From: Paracyclopina nana
Lineage: Eukaryota > Arthropoda > Copepoda > Cyclopoida > Cyclopettidae
Reading direction: 5' to 3'
Assembly (NCBI GenBank): GCA_019096065.1
Contig: JAGUCH010000007.1
Location: 4,982,501 to 5,046,500 of the forward strand
Length of the DNA: 64,000 bases
A program made the translations under genes and the position numbers. The notes below the pieces were generated by a model that ran no database searches, had not been told where the DNA came from, and saw only the letters and a program-made list of their open reading frames with translations. Within the stretch, counting starts at the first letter, position 1, and every line of letters begins with the position of its first letter. Positions 1 through 9,991 of the stretch are shown one piece after another.

Positions 1-2598
1 GCAAAGTGCATGCAGAATCGGCTACGCTTGGGCCAATTTGTCACCCAGAGAGTGGGGGCAACCTTTCAAGAAAACTGGACGGATGGCTATGCATTTCAGG
101 TAAACTATTTATCAATTGAGTCGGCTGCCAATTTGAGAATATACTGATCTTGCTAAGAATATCGTTTTAAAACCGTGTCCCTCTGTTTTAGGAGCTGAGC
201 AAGCGTCAAGAGGAGATCGCGATTGAGAGGGAGGAAATCGACAAGAAGAAGAAACTTCTGACGAAGCGAAAGCCCTCCGACTCGAATGGGCCTGGTGGTG
301 GTCGAAAGCGATCCAACCCGAACAGCAACAGTGCTGGTGGGCCCCCTGGTGGCTCCGCCTCTGCCAATTCTACAGGCAGCGGGTCCGACTCTCCTGGGGC
401 CAGCGTCGCGATCCTCAACCGTGATGGCAACAATAGTCAGGGATCCAATGCTGGGCCGAGCGGAAGTGGAGCCCTGCACAATGGCTCCGTTGAGGAGACC
501 ATGTTCACCAAGCCGCCCCCGAGGGACGGCATGACAATGCAGGAGTACTACGAAGCTGAGGAGATTCTCAAGCTCAGGCACGCATCGTTGCGAAAAGAAG
601 ACGCAGATTTGCAGGTCGAGATGGAAAAGCTGGAGCGAAGCCGGAACTTGCACATTCGGGAGCTCAAGCGAATCCACAATGAAGACCAATCGAGGTAACG
701 TTGATTTCATTAAATTGTTTCATGTCTGGGATATGATCAATGTGGTTCTTTTAGGTACAACAATTACCCGATGTTGAACGAACGGTACCTTTTGCTCATG
801 TTGCTCGGCAAGGGCGGCTTTTCCGAAGTACATAAAGTAAGTTATTTCTCGAATGTCCTTGAATTTTTTTTTATTGATGGCACTTTTCAATTTTAGGCTT
901 TTGATGCCAAGGAGCAGAGATATGTAGCTTGCAAAATCCACCAGTTGAACAAGGACTGGAAGGACGACAAGAAGGCCAACTACATTAAACATGCTCTCAG
1001 AGAGTACAACATTCACAAGAACCTTCAGCACCCAAGGATCGTCCAGCTATTTGACGTCTTTGAAATCGATGCCAACTCGTTCTGCACTGTCCTAGAATAC
1101 TGTGATGGTCATGACTTGGACTTTTACCTTAAGCAGGTACCTATCAGCACCAAGATAGGCTTAATTCCCCAAAGCTAATAACTATTTTGCTTTTTTTCCA
1201 GCATAAAACCATTTCCGAGCGAGAAGCGAGGTCGATTGTGATGCAGGTTTCTTCAGCTCTCAAGTACTTGAACGAAATTAAGCCTCCCATCATCCATTAT
1301 GATCTCAAGCCAGGTATTTTTTCCGCTGAAAAGTTGCAAATGAGCTCCTCTTGTAACAAATTGTTATTTTATTTCCTAGGAAATATTTTACTAACTGGTG
1401 GAAGCGTAAGCGGTGACATAAAAATCACCGATTTCGGTCTGTCCAAAATCATGGACTCTGACAACTACAATCCTGATCATGGTATGGACCTGACTTCGCA
1501 AGGCGCTGGAACGTACTGGTACTTGCCACCGGAGTGCTTCGTGGTGGGTAAAACGCCGCCCAAAATCTCCTCCAAGGTCGATGTGTGGTCGATTGGTGTC
1601 ATTTTCTACCAATGCCTCTACGGCAAGAAGGTGAAACTTGAACATTTAGAATTTGGCTAGCGTTTTCGGAATTGCTAATTGTCTTCTTTTTTTGCAGCCT
1701 TTTGGGCACAATCAATCTCAAGCCACAATTCTCGAAGAAAATATAATTTTAAAAGCGACTGACGTCCAATTCCCTAATAAGCCCACGGTTTCAGCCGAGG
1801 CCAAGAATTTCATACGTAGATGCCTGGCCTACAGGAAAGACGATCGCATGGATGTCATGGAAATGGTGAGGGATGCCTACATGTGCCCACCTCAGACGAA
1901 ACAGCAGAAAATGCAGGTAATGACGAATGCATCCCCAATGGTGTGACTTGGAGGCAACGCGATCGATCGTGGGCTAGGTGTCTTACGTGTCTACTTTACT
2001 TTTAGCTCCTAACCACAATCCATACAATCAATTAGATGACAGAGAAAAAAGTATCATGCCTTCCTTTCGCAACTCTAACCACTTTGACTTTTCATGTTCA
2101 CATGGTTCGTACTTCTTTAAGTTCCTCTAAGAAATGATACTTGACAACAAAAACAACAATTAATTAACAAGTCTGCCGCGTGGTTTTGAGAAATATATAC
2201 ATATACTATGAGTTTTCCTTTCTGTGCACAGATTGTACAATTGTACCGAATCAGTAAATAAAGTCTGCATGACGATTTTCGGAAGCCCAGTTGTCATGTG
2301 TCAACTTGACCAAATGAAGTCTTCTCTTTTCATTCAATGCAATCAGCACATCACTGCATTTTTAGCTTTCTCCCAAGTTTGTCCTTTTTCCTTTGATGTT
2401 TGGCGTTCAAGCTGGATCTGGAGCAATTGATCACAGAGACACTTGTCTTCTTTTCAGGCTCAGCAGCAAGCTCAGCAGCAACACCATCAACATCACATCT
2501 CGCAGCAGCAGCAACAACCGGCGCCAATTTCGTCACACCATTTCAGCTTCGGCAGTGCAACTGGTGTTTTCCAAGGCCAAAACTCAGCCGATTCGTAG
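1..2598 (+). CDS. TLK: Tousled-like kinase, 3' part (5' end off window)
   Basis: Nuclear serine/threonine kinase of the Tousled-like family, known to phosphorylate the histone chaperone ASF1 during S phase. Coding exons: <1-99, 192-694, 755-836, 897-1136, 1202-1313, 1380-1630, 1698-1916, 2458-2598; 549 codons visible and all junctions keep frame. Order: conserved FQENW-type segment, basic/Gly-Ser-rich linker, coiled coil ([17 protein letters not shown]), then the kinase domain. Kinase landmarks: P-loop [12 protein letters not shown]-type lysine in ACKI, catalytic HYDLKPGN, DFG in ITDFGLSK, and PPE in place of APE in YLPPECF. The catalytic set is complete. After the kinase, exon 8 adds a Gln/His-rich tail ending NSADS. 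Reading through the 1917-2457 intron would instead end 10 codons later at 1946, a possible alternative C-terminus. TLK1/TLK2 cannot be told apart; invertebrates usually have one copy. Confidence 0.95.
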
Positions 2599-2929
2599 CC
2601 AAGTGTTGTTGCGCTGAGAACACAATTCAACAGCAATTGGCTTGGACTTTCAAGTGTCTTGGAATGACATTCTGCGACGAGAAAGCAACCTACTACAAGA
2701 AAATGAAAATTCACCCAACTTCTACGTAATACCATTATTATTCAACAGTGAAGATTATCTGACGCATCCACAACACACACACAAACACTCTACTACTACA
2801 CACATTGTAAAAGTGCATTTTTGCGTTCCTAAAGACATGCAGATTGTGAATTGAAATGGAAGAAAAACAAAGCATTCTTCATATCCAGAAGATGGTCGGA
2901 AAAAAGCCAGAGTGTTCCTTTATTTATAA

Positions 2930-3890
2930 TTAGGATAGAATCTTGAAAATGGAGACTCCGGCAGCGAGCGCGAGCATCAGAGGTAGATTCAAATTAATGC
3001 GGTGACCCGAATTGCAATTGTCGTAGTCGCACATGGAGAACACGTTGAAGCCTTTCCAATACGTTCCCGTCATTTGCCTTTGAAGGCCGAGATCGAAGGT
3101 CTCCGTGTCGAAGGGAGCGCAGCCTCGCACTGTGATGTAGGTTCCGCCGACTGGAAAGTCCGGATCAAAAGTTTCCATTAATTAACAGAATTGAGTGCTT
3201 ATCACTGATGACATTTAGCCTACATATTTTCAAATCGTGATCAAGTTGGGCAAACACGAACATTTTTGGTCTGTGAATTTGGTATACAGCATAGAAAGCT
3301 GACTTTAATTGATGCTTTTGCTGTCACGCTTAATATGAGCAAAATAGCTAGCAATTTGCTTCCTGAAATTGTCAAACTGATTTGCCAACTTCATAGAGAG
3401 AACGGAATAAGAGTTTTCTAATATTTTTTGAATTCTAGCATAAAACTTTTCGTAGCAGTGATTATTTCCAAGTTGAAATCATTTTTTAAAGAAGTAAAAA
3501 ACTTATTTTTTGTTAATAATCAGGAAACCTATTTTCTTCTTTTTTGTAACAATAACTTTAAGGATTGAGCCTGAATTGTGCACACTCACCATATTGGCTG
3601 GCTTTGAAGCACATGAAGGTTGGATTGGTATTACGATGTGTGCATTCAGTGACTGGAATGTTTCCAGGGAAGAAAGGATCTCCACAGCTCAATTGGATGT
3701 CAGAACGACATTCATAGCATCGAATACAGTCTAGAAGAAAATGGGTTATATAATTGATCATAATTTACGCAAGCTCAAAATGATGTAAAAAGGCTAATTT
3801 AGAGATGAAGCAATGCAATGGCATCATACCTCCAAAGTTGATGCCCAGGACAGCCAGGAAAAGCAGGCAAAGTTGGATGTTGACACCCAT
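2930..3890 (-). CDS. Ly6/uPAR (quiver-like) GPI-anchored three-finger protein A
   Basis: Predicted 140-residue secreted, membrane-tethered three-finger protein. Exons (minus): 3890-3830, 3730-3590, 3150-2930; phases 1 and 1, total 423 nt. It opens with a signal peptide (MGVNIQLCLLFLAVLG) followed by the mature start CIRCYEC, the classic first cysteines of the Ly6/uPAR fold, and closes the domain with CDYDNCN. A hydrophobic tail (LPLMLALAAGVSIFKIL) without a cytoplasmic end indicates GPI attachment. The start at 3890 is chosen because it gives the signal peptide directly. Arthropod relatives (quiver/sleepless, crooked, boudin, twit) modulate ion channels, septate junctions or secretion; which of these applies here cannot be decided. 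It is divergently arranged with a second family member at 4287. Confidence 0.88.
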
Positions 3891-4286
3891 TTCTGCTGAA
3901 CGTTTTCAAGCAACTGAAATAAGGAAGAAATTGCTTCAAATATTGCGCGAGAGTGGCGAAGCCAGGTAGGAATCGCAAAAATTCCTTAGATCAAAGTTCC
4001 TGAAAAACGTGATAACCCAACATGACATATTATAGCCACTAATTAATAAAACCCATTCCGGCCCAGAATTGAAGAGCCCAAATCTAGTGCGATGGCCTGA
4101 AACTGGATCAACCAGTTGGGATGATTTCGGGAAAATGAGAAAATGGCTCAGAGTCTGGTCACACTGTTGTGTATCCAGGTATAAGGCTTATAATTTTTCC
4201 ACTCCTACTGCATACACTACCTGAAAGTCAGTTGCTGTTGCTTCACCTGGGACACAAATGGACTGACGCACCTAAAACACCAAAAC
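3891..4286. other. shared upstream region of the divergent Ly6 pair
   Basis: 396 bp separate the two start codons of the head-to-head Ly6 genes. No further ORF with coding character is seen. The spacing makes a bidirectional promoter plausible, but no clear TATA or initiator pair could be fixed by eye. Confidence 0.4.
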
Positions 4287-5236
4287 ATGAGGATTTCAAA
4301 GCAGCAAATTTCATCTCTTCTCCTCGCTTTGACAGCCATATTGCCCATTGGTAATTTTAGCCTAATTAATCACTGCAAACACTGAAGCATACATTTTTCT
4401 CAGGGGAATGCATCAAATGCTTCCAGTGCAGTTCCACAGAAGATCAGAGGAAACCAACAGGAGTCTGGTCAGAAGATCACTACACACAAAACAGATATGA
4501 GGACAATTGTGGCGTTTATTGGCCTTTCGAGGCCGACAGAAATGTCCCAGTTGAGTGCAACTCGGATGAATCACACACGCCTGGCACATTTTGCGTGAAA
4601 ATCACTCGCCAAGGGCCCAGAGGGTTCATATGTAAGCAATTTCATTGATCCATGTTTCCTCTTTATGTAAAGGATACTCCTACTTTTTTCATGCGTAGAA
4701 AATCCGCTAGATGGCGCTTTTCTTCACAACAACAACAACAAAGCGAGTTATCTCTCTTTGCAAAAAGAGCCAAAATTCAAGTTCTTTCACTTTAAATGTG
4801 GTAGCATTAAGCTTGACTTCCTGTGCAATTAGTTTATATTTCTGGTTTTAAAGACCTTTTAGAATAGTTATTTTAATGTTTTTACAGCAGCACAACTTTA
4901 TTATGCCTTCCTGATGAGGGAATAAATGATTTTTAGTCAAATTAATTTCTTTGCCTTTTAGGGGATGGAAGATGGCGAATGGTGATTCGAAGATGTGCTT
5001 CAGTTTCTGACACTGGAGTAACTGGTGTATGTAATTGGGGAGTGCTTGAAAATGGCGTTTATTGGGAGGAATGCTACTGTTCACATGATGGCTGCAATGG
5101 CTCATCCACAATAATGTAAGAAGCTCTTGAAAATGTGACTTTGATTTGTTTCAATTATGGAGTTGCTATTTTTTTCAGGCTCAGTCTGGTAACTTTGGCG
5201 GTATCTTTATGTGGACTCATGACAGTAATTTTATGA
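4287..5236 (+). CDS. Ly6/uPAR (quiver-like) GPI-anchored three-finger protein B
   Basis: Predicted 167-residue relative of the gene at 2930-3890. Exons 4287-4350, 4404-4631, 4962-5115, 5179-5236 (504 nt, frame closed). The N-terminus MRISKQQISSLLLALTAILP is a signal peptide. The mature protein starts ECIKCFQCSS and ends the three-finger domain with CYCSHDGCNGSS, followed by a hydrophobic tail (LSLVTLAVSLCGLMTVIL), the usual GPI signal. The mid-part contains WRMVIRRC, comparable to the VRGC strand of its neighbour. Intron 2 (4632-4961) is longer than most local introns and carries a CTCF-like motif at 4704-4719. An AATAAA-like polyadenylation signal follows at about 5240. Family known; individual function not assignable. 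Confidence 0.86.
4704..4719 (+). promoter_or_regulatory. CTCF-like motif
   Basis: The sequence CCGCTAGATGGCGCTT in intron 2 of the Ly6 B gene matches the core shared by insect and vertebrate CTCF sites (AGRTGGCGC). It is one of many copies in this window. Binding is inferred only. Confidence 0.4.
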
Positions 5237-6199
5237 TGAAAATAAAAAAAACCCACTATTTTTTAAGAAGTGTGACATGATGATTTAAGCACAATTAAAA
5301 AATGCAAGCAATGCTGCAAGTAGCCATTAAAAATAATCTTGCGAATCATACATTGATGTTGCTTAACTTTTTTATGCGAAAAGAACACAAGAAGCGGCAA
5401 CGGCGGCAAGGAACATCTATGTCCTGATAACATGCTTAATATTGGTCACTTCCACATATCACTTTTACTCAAGCATGAATTTTCTGTACATAAGCAAGGT
5501 CTTAGCCTGAGCTTTTTAGATTTTCAGCTAATTTGAGTGACAACGGATTTTTATGAGGTTTCAGGCCAAATTGGTGTCTTATTGAAACATCCGGAATTCA
5601 TTCCACAAAAATTTCCACAAAATGCTCGAGCGGTTTTAAACAAGTCCAATTTAAATCATTAAAAATAGCTTCATTATGATGCATGCTTAATGCCGCCAAA
5701 AGCATAGACATGGTTTTTAAAACCTAATGTTTCTAAGTTGTCCATTGAATTAAGAAGAAACATCTTTTTATAGATGGATTAGATTTTCAATCAGCAAGTT
5801 TTAGCCGCTGAATGAAAACATGGGATATACTAGAAAAGGCAATGATCATATACTTTTCTTACTCCATGAAAGTTATGGAATGAAATCCTGAATTGACTGC
5901 TCAGCTTAAAATCGTTCACAAGCTTTAATTTTGCCATTTGACCTTCACCTAAACAATTAAAAGTAAATTAGGCGAATGCCACATATGACAATATTTTTTG
6001 CCTTTGAACTCCTGTTTTAATGTACATGAACATAAAAAAGCACACTTCGCTTAAATAGCTTTGTAGACAATAATTTATTCTGTTGCCACGTTTTTTACAA
6101 TATTATCCATAATATGCACAACTGATAGATCACATTGACAAATTAACGAGTGTTAACGAAACAATACTGACTAGCTCATTTTGGAGGAGTTAAAATGAC
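5237..6199. other. intergenic, AT-rich
   Basis: About 960 bp between the 3' ends of Ly6 B and RIC8. No coding-like ORF, RNA gene or obvious repeat was seen; it contains the 3' UTR ends of both convergent genes. Confidence 0.5.
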
Positions 6200-8238
6200 T
6201 TAGTCCTCATCTGACTCATTCACTTCGCCTATCCTTTGATCCTGGCCCTCGACCAATTCGAGGACATGCTCCACAGAGACAGGCTTTCCATCTGGGCCGA
6301 TCCTGGCTGGCTTCATGGCACCCAAATCGTGGAGCTGGTGAATGAGGTTGGCTAATTTATTAGCCTCGTATTCCTTTTGCTCTTCGGTCATGCCCTCAAA
6401 TGGAGAAGGCCTGGGAGGCTCCACATACCCAGTGACAGGGTTAATCCTTGAGAGAGCAAATTCATGTTGATGAACTAATATTCAAGTTTAAATTGTCTTA
6501 CTTGTGAGCATTGGCACTGTATTCCTCAGTGTCCGAGTCAGTGTCAGTATCAGAGTATTTGGTGTTACTCCCCTTGCCGCCCAGCATGAGCCCCCTTCTG
6601 GCTAGTAATCCAGCAGCATTGCCGTATCCAGTGTGCTTGACAAATCTGCTCACCTTCTCCTTGCAGAGGATGAACAGGAATTCAGCCACCATGGAGCTGA
6701 CATTGGTGTCTGGACTTGTCAAGAGACGACACAACTTGTTCCTTAGGGTATTTCCCTCTTCTGGCCGTTTGGATACGTCTCTCAAAGGTGGCAGCACCTG
6801 CTGCCTAAAGAACTTCCTGACATTCTTATGAGACGAGGACAAGGTGACTAGAGTCTTGAGAATGGGAGCAAGGTTCTCACGAAGCCCACCATGAGCTTTG
6901 TTCCCTCCAGACTGAAAGACAGACATTCTCAAAATATCCAATGAAATATAATGATTGTTTACTTTGCTGATGCTATGGTCTAAGTAGTCCAAAAGAGTTT
7001 GAGGGACATTCATGCTTTTCCCGTCATACTCAATTTCGGTATACTCCTCCACGGGCAGGAACTCCATAGTTGGAGGCTCAATCAAGGGGCTCATCCATTC
7101 GCCCTTGAAATTGGTGAGAAGATTTACACAATTGCTGAAAACAGATACCTTTAAGGTTGTGATTGAAAACATGGGCTATTACAATGCTCCTACCACACCA
7201 AGTTGAACTTGTTGTCATTGGTTGGCAAGTCAATCATGATCAATGTTTGCACAATTTTACCAATACGCTTCATTAGAGAGTATTCTTCCTCATCACAAAT
7301 GCGATCCTCGTAGCCACATGTCAAGTTGAAAATGGCTTTGAGGACATCGATAGCAATAGAGTACTCATCTCCAGCCATGGAGATTCGTGGGGAATTCTTG
7401 GTTCGTTCCAAAACTAAATCAAGCACATCTGTCAGCCTAATGAGACCTCGATGATCAAGCACGACAACAGTTCTGAAAAGGCAATAATCAATTATAAGAT
7501 TCCAATCGTGATACACTATAAGTAGCTGCAATTGGCTTGCCTTGCTTCAGGCCTCTGAGCTGTGACTAGAAAAAGCAATTTCATGTCAAAGCACACAATT
7601 TCAGCTGGCGTTTGCCACGTTTTGTATCTGATGGTCTGCTGCATGATGCCAGGCAAGGTGTCATTCTCCAAAGCATAATCTTGAGCGCGTCCACATTGGA
7701 GGTAAATGTTGCTCAAGCATCGCTGAGCCTCAAGAATAACTAGAAATAGAAATAAGCAAAAAATTAATCAAGAAATAATCGAGCTGCCGACGTTGTTTAC
7801 CATTAGCTTTGTCATCATTCAAGTCTTTTCGCACTTCGTTGCCAAGGTCAAGCCCTGCCCTTTTCAGCAGAACTTCGAGCAGCTTCTTGTCCATGGCAAA
7901 ATCCAACAGACTCTTGTTCCTACTGCAAGAAATACACAAGAGATGACACTTTATTGTAAACATTTCAAAGCTATCTTACACAAGAACTTTGATGCTTTGC
8001 AGCAAGACGAGGTAGCATTCTTGTCGTTTGTCATCTTGCAAAAACATGACCAGCTTTGCTAAGCATTCTTTCTGCGCTGACATCTCCCATTTGACTTTAT
8101 TCAGTGGGGAGACATTCTGAAAAATAAGGCTTCCAAATAGCTGTCTAATCCATTTTCAAAGTTTCAGCTTACCTTGCTGTTAAATTCTGTTAGCTTGGCG
8201 ATTAGTTGGTCGTTGGTCAGTGCTGATGGAAGGTCCAT
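6200..8238 (-). CDS. ric8a: RIC8 (synembryn), G-alpha chaperone and exchange factor
   Basis: 543-residue cytosolic armadillo-like protein that folds and activates heterotrimeric G-alpha subunits. Exons (minus): 8238-8173, 8116-7980, 7922-7801, 7739-7541, 7472-7194, 7134-6963, 6911-6502, 6446-6200 (1632 nt). Family signatures: NCVNLLTNF, VLPPLRDVSKRPEEG, LRNKLCRLLTSPDTNV, AAEFLF-like VAEFLFILCKE, TGYGNAAGLLARRGLM, an acidic Ser/Asp stretch (SDTDTDSDTEEY, likely CK2 sites), INPVTGYVEPPRP and GMTEEQKEYEA. Length agrees with animal RIC8A (about 530-540). The upstream ATG at 8238 is the first in frame and gives MDLPSALTNDQL. The intron at 7540-7473 uses a GC donor; the 51-nt intron 6962-6912 is a multiple of three and open. 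Gene lies divergently from RpL31. Confidence 0.95.
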
Positions 8239-9019
8239 GTTTATCAGACAAAAAAGAGAAGTTTGCCGTTGCCCTTGGTAACTCTTCTGCTGATGTCAAA
8301 ATGACAGCAATAACAACAATGCAACAGAGAAACTCGGCTTTCTCCTCTCACAAAAAGGCAAGGAGGTTAGTACACACCCACCACGCGCAGATCGAGCAAG
8401 ATAAACAACGAGATGTGTCAACAAACGGCAATAAACTCGCCAAACGAGAGGAGGAAATGCTTAATCTTCCAATTTTGCTATCACTTTTTATTTTTCAACT
8501 TTGACGGCTTTTCAATGTCGATTCGATTGAAACTCGATGTGGTGACTCTAAGGATTCTCATAAGAATGGTTTGATTTATCACACAATAAATGTGCAAATT
8601 ATAACTCTCTGGGCTTCTTTATTTTTTGAAAAAATGTGTAATCTCATTCTAGCAAGCAAAAGTGCTAAAAAATTGGGAAACATGGAAACTTAGTTGTAAC
8701 TATATGCCTAATAAATAGTTTTTCGCTTTGCTGCGGCAATGTTGTTGGCGTGGTACTCAAAAGAGATGAACCTTTTTAAAATCAAAATATATCCATAAAG
8801 CGCTAGCGTAAAATAGAGGAAACAGCAAATTGGGCCTCAGAATCAAACTAATTTTATGATAAATCATCGTGCAACGTCTAAAAAAGTAACTTAGGCACAC
8901 TTCCTTCTATTTTATATTTTCCAAAGAAGAATTACGGATTCTGTTCAGTTTCTATCTTGCCATTTACACTTTTAGTGTTTGTTTACACTTTGAACTTCAT
9001 GTGCCCAAGTGGATTCGTT
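8239..9019. other. intergenic, divergent promoters of RIC8 and RpL31
   Basis: About 780 bp separating the RIC8 start from the RpL31 transcription start. A 94-codon ORF at 8220-8504 (+) has no family resemblance and overlaps the RIC8 leader, so it is not called. No repeats were recognised. Confidence 0.45.
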
Positions 9020-9030
9020 CTTTTCGTTTC
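9015..9030 (+). promoter_or_regulatory. TCT/TOP-type initiator of RpL31
   Basis: The pyrimidine run TTCTTTTCGTTTCC fits the polypyrimidine initiator used by ribosomal protein genes. A leader donor (CAA/GTAAGT at 9045) and acceptor (TTTCAG ending 9145) define a 5' UTR intron just before the ATG at 9155. The exact start site is inferred. Confidence 0.5.
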
Positions 9031-9154
9031 CGGTGGAACATCAAGTAAGTCGAAAATTTCGTTAAATCGCTCGAATCGAGAAAAATCGGTGCGATCAGTG
9101 TGTTTTGCCGAGCTTTAAGCCTTGCTAATTGTGCCCCTATTTCAGTTCATCAAT

Positions 9155-9792
9155 ATGCCTAAGGAGAAGAAGGGATCGACCATGGGCGAGGTCGTGACTC
9201 GCGAGTACACAATCAACCTTCACAAAAGGTTGCATGGCATCGGCTTCAAGTACCGTGCTCCTCGCGCTATCAAGGAGATCAAGAAGTTCGCAGAGAAGCA
9301 CATGGGCACCAGTGATGTGAGGATCGACACCAGGCTCAACAAGCATGTTTGGTGCCAAGGCGTGAGGTAAGTGATCTAGACCCATTTTCTACTATAAGGT
9401 GAAAAAAGCCTTGCTTCCTAACTTAAGGCTGTTTTTTTGTACTTTCAAACTGTTGGCAATGCTGGACTTTCAATTTTAACTTGACTCTTTCTGCGCAGCT
9501 TTTGCCATTTTTTCTTGTTTTTTAAAGCAGTTCGGAATATTATTTAAAAAAAACTTAGAAACCTGATTAAGTCGGTTTTCAGTTAGACTTCTCGATTGCT
9601 TGGTTGGCAGATTTTTTAAGGAACATTATTATGCTCTTCAGGAATGTGCCCTTCAGGGTTCGTGTTCGTCTTGCTCGCATGAGGAACGAGGACGAGGATT
9701 CCGCCAACAAACTGTACACTTTGGTCAGCCATGTCAACGTGGCCACCTTCAAGGGGCTCCAGACTGAAAATGTTGAGACGAGCGCTAACTAG
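9155..9792 (+). CDS. RpL31: 60S ribosomal protein L31 (eL31)
   Basis: 120-residue large-subunit ribosomal protein located near the peptide exit tunnel. Exons 9155-9366 and 9642-9792 join in frame (GTG AG/G AAT, giving [11 protein letters not shown]). Conserved stretches: [49 protein letters not shown] and [18 protein letters not shown]. The length is typical for animals. Start context and the preceding leader intron support the ATG at 9155. An AATAAA signal occurs at about 9822. Codon use is strongly biased to G/C third positions relative to neighbours, as expected for a highly expressed gene. Confidence 0.98.
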
Positions 9793-9991
9793 AGATCCAT
9801 GCTTTTTTCAACATCTTTCACAATAAAAGTGTACTCTAGTATATTTCAAGCTCTCTCTTTAATAATTCAGTAACAACTCTAGCTGCGCATATGTTGATGA
9901 TGGCCTTTTTTGTCCTTGATAATACTGGGCCTGCAAAAGACGGCAATTTTTTATCATTGCTCAACAGTTTTAAGTGAGAGTGGTGGTTTTG

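Noticed and set aside
8220-8504. 94-codon plus-strand ORF upstream of RIC8
   Set aside because: Overlaps the RIC8 start on the other strand; no conserved feature or splice site.
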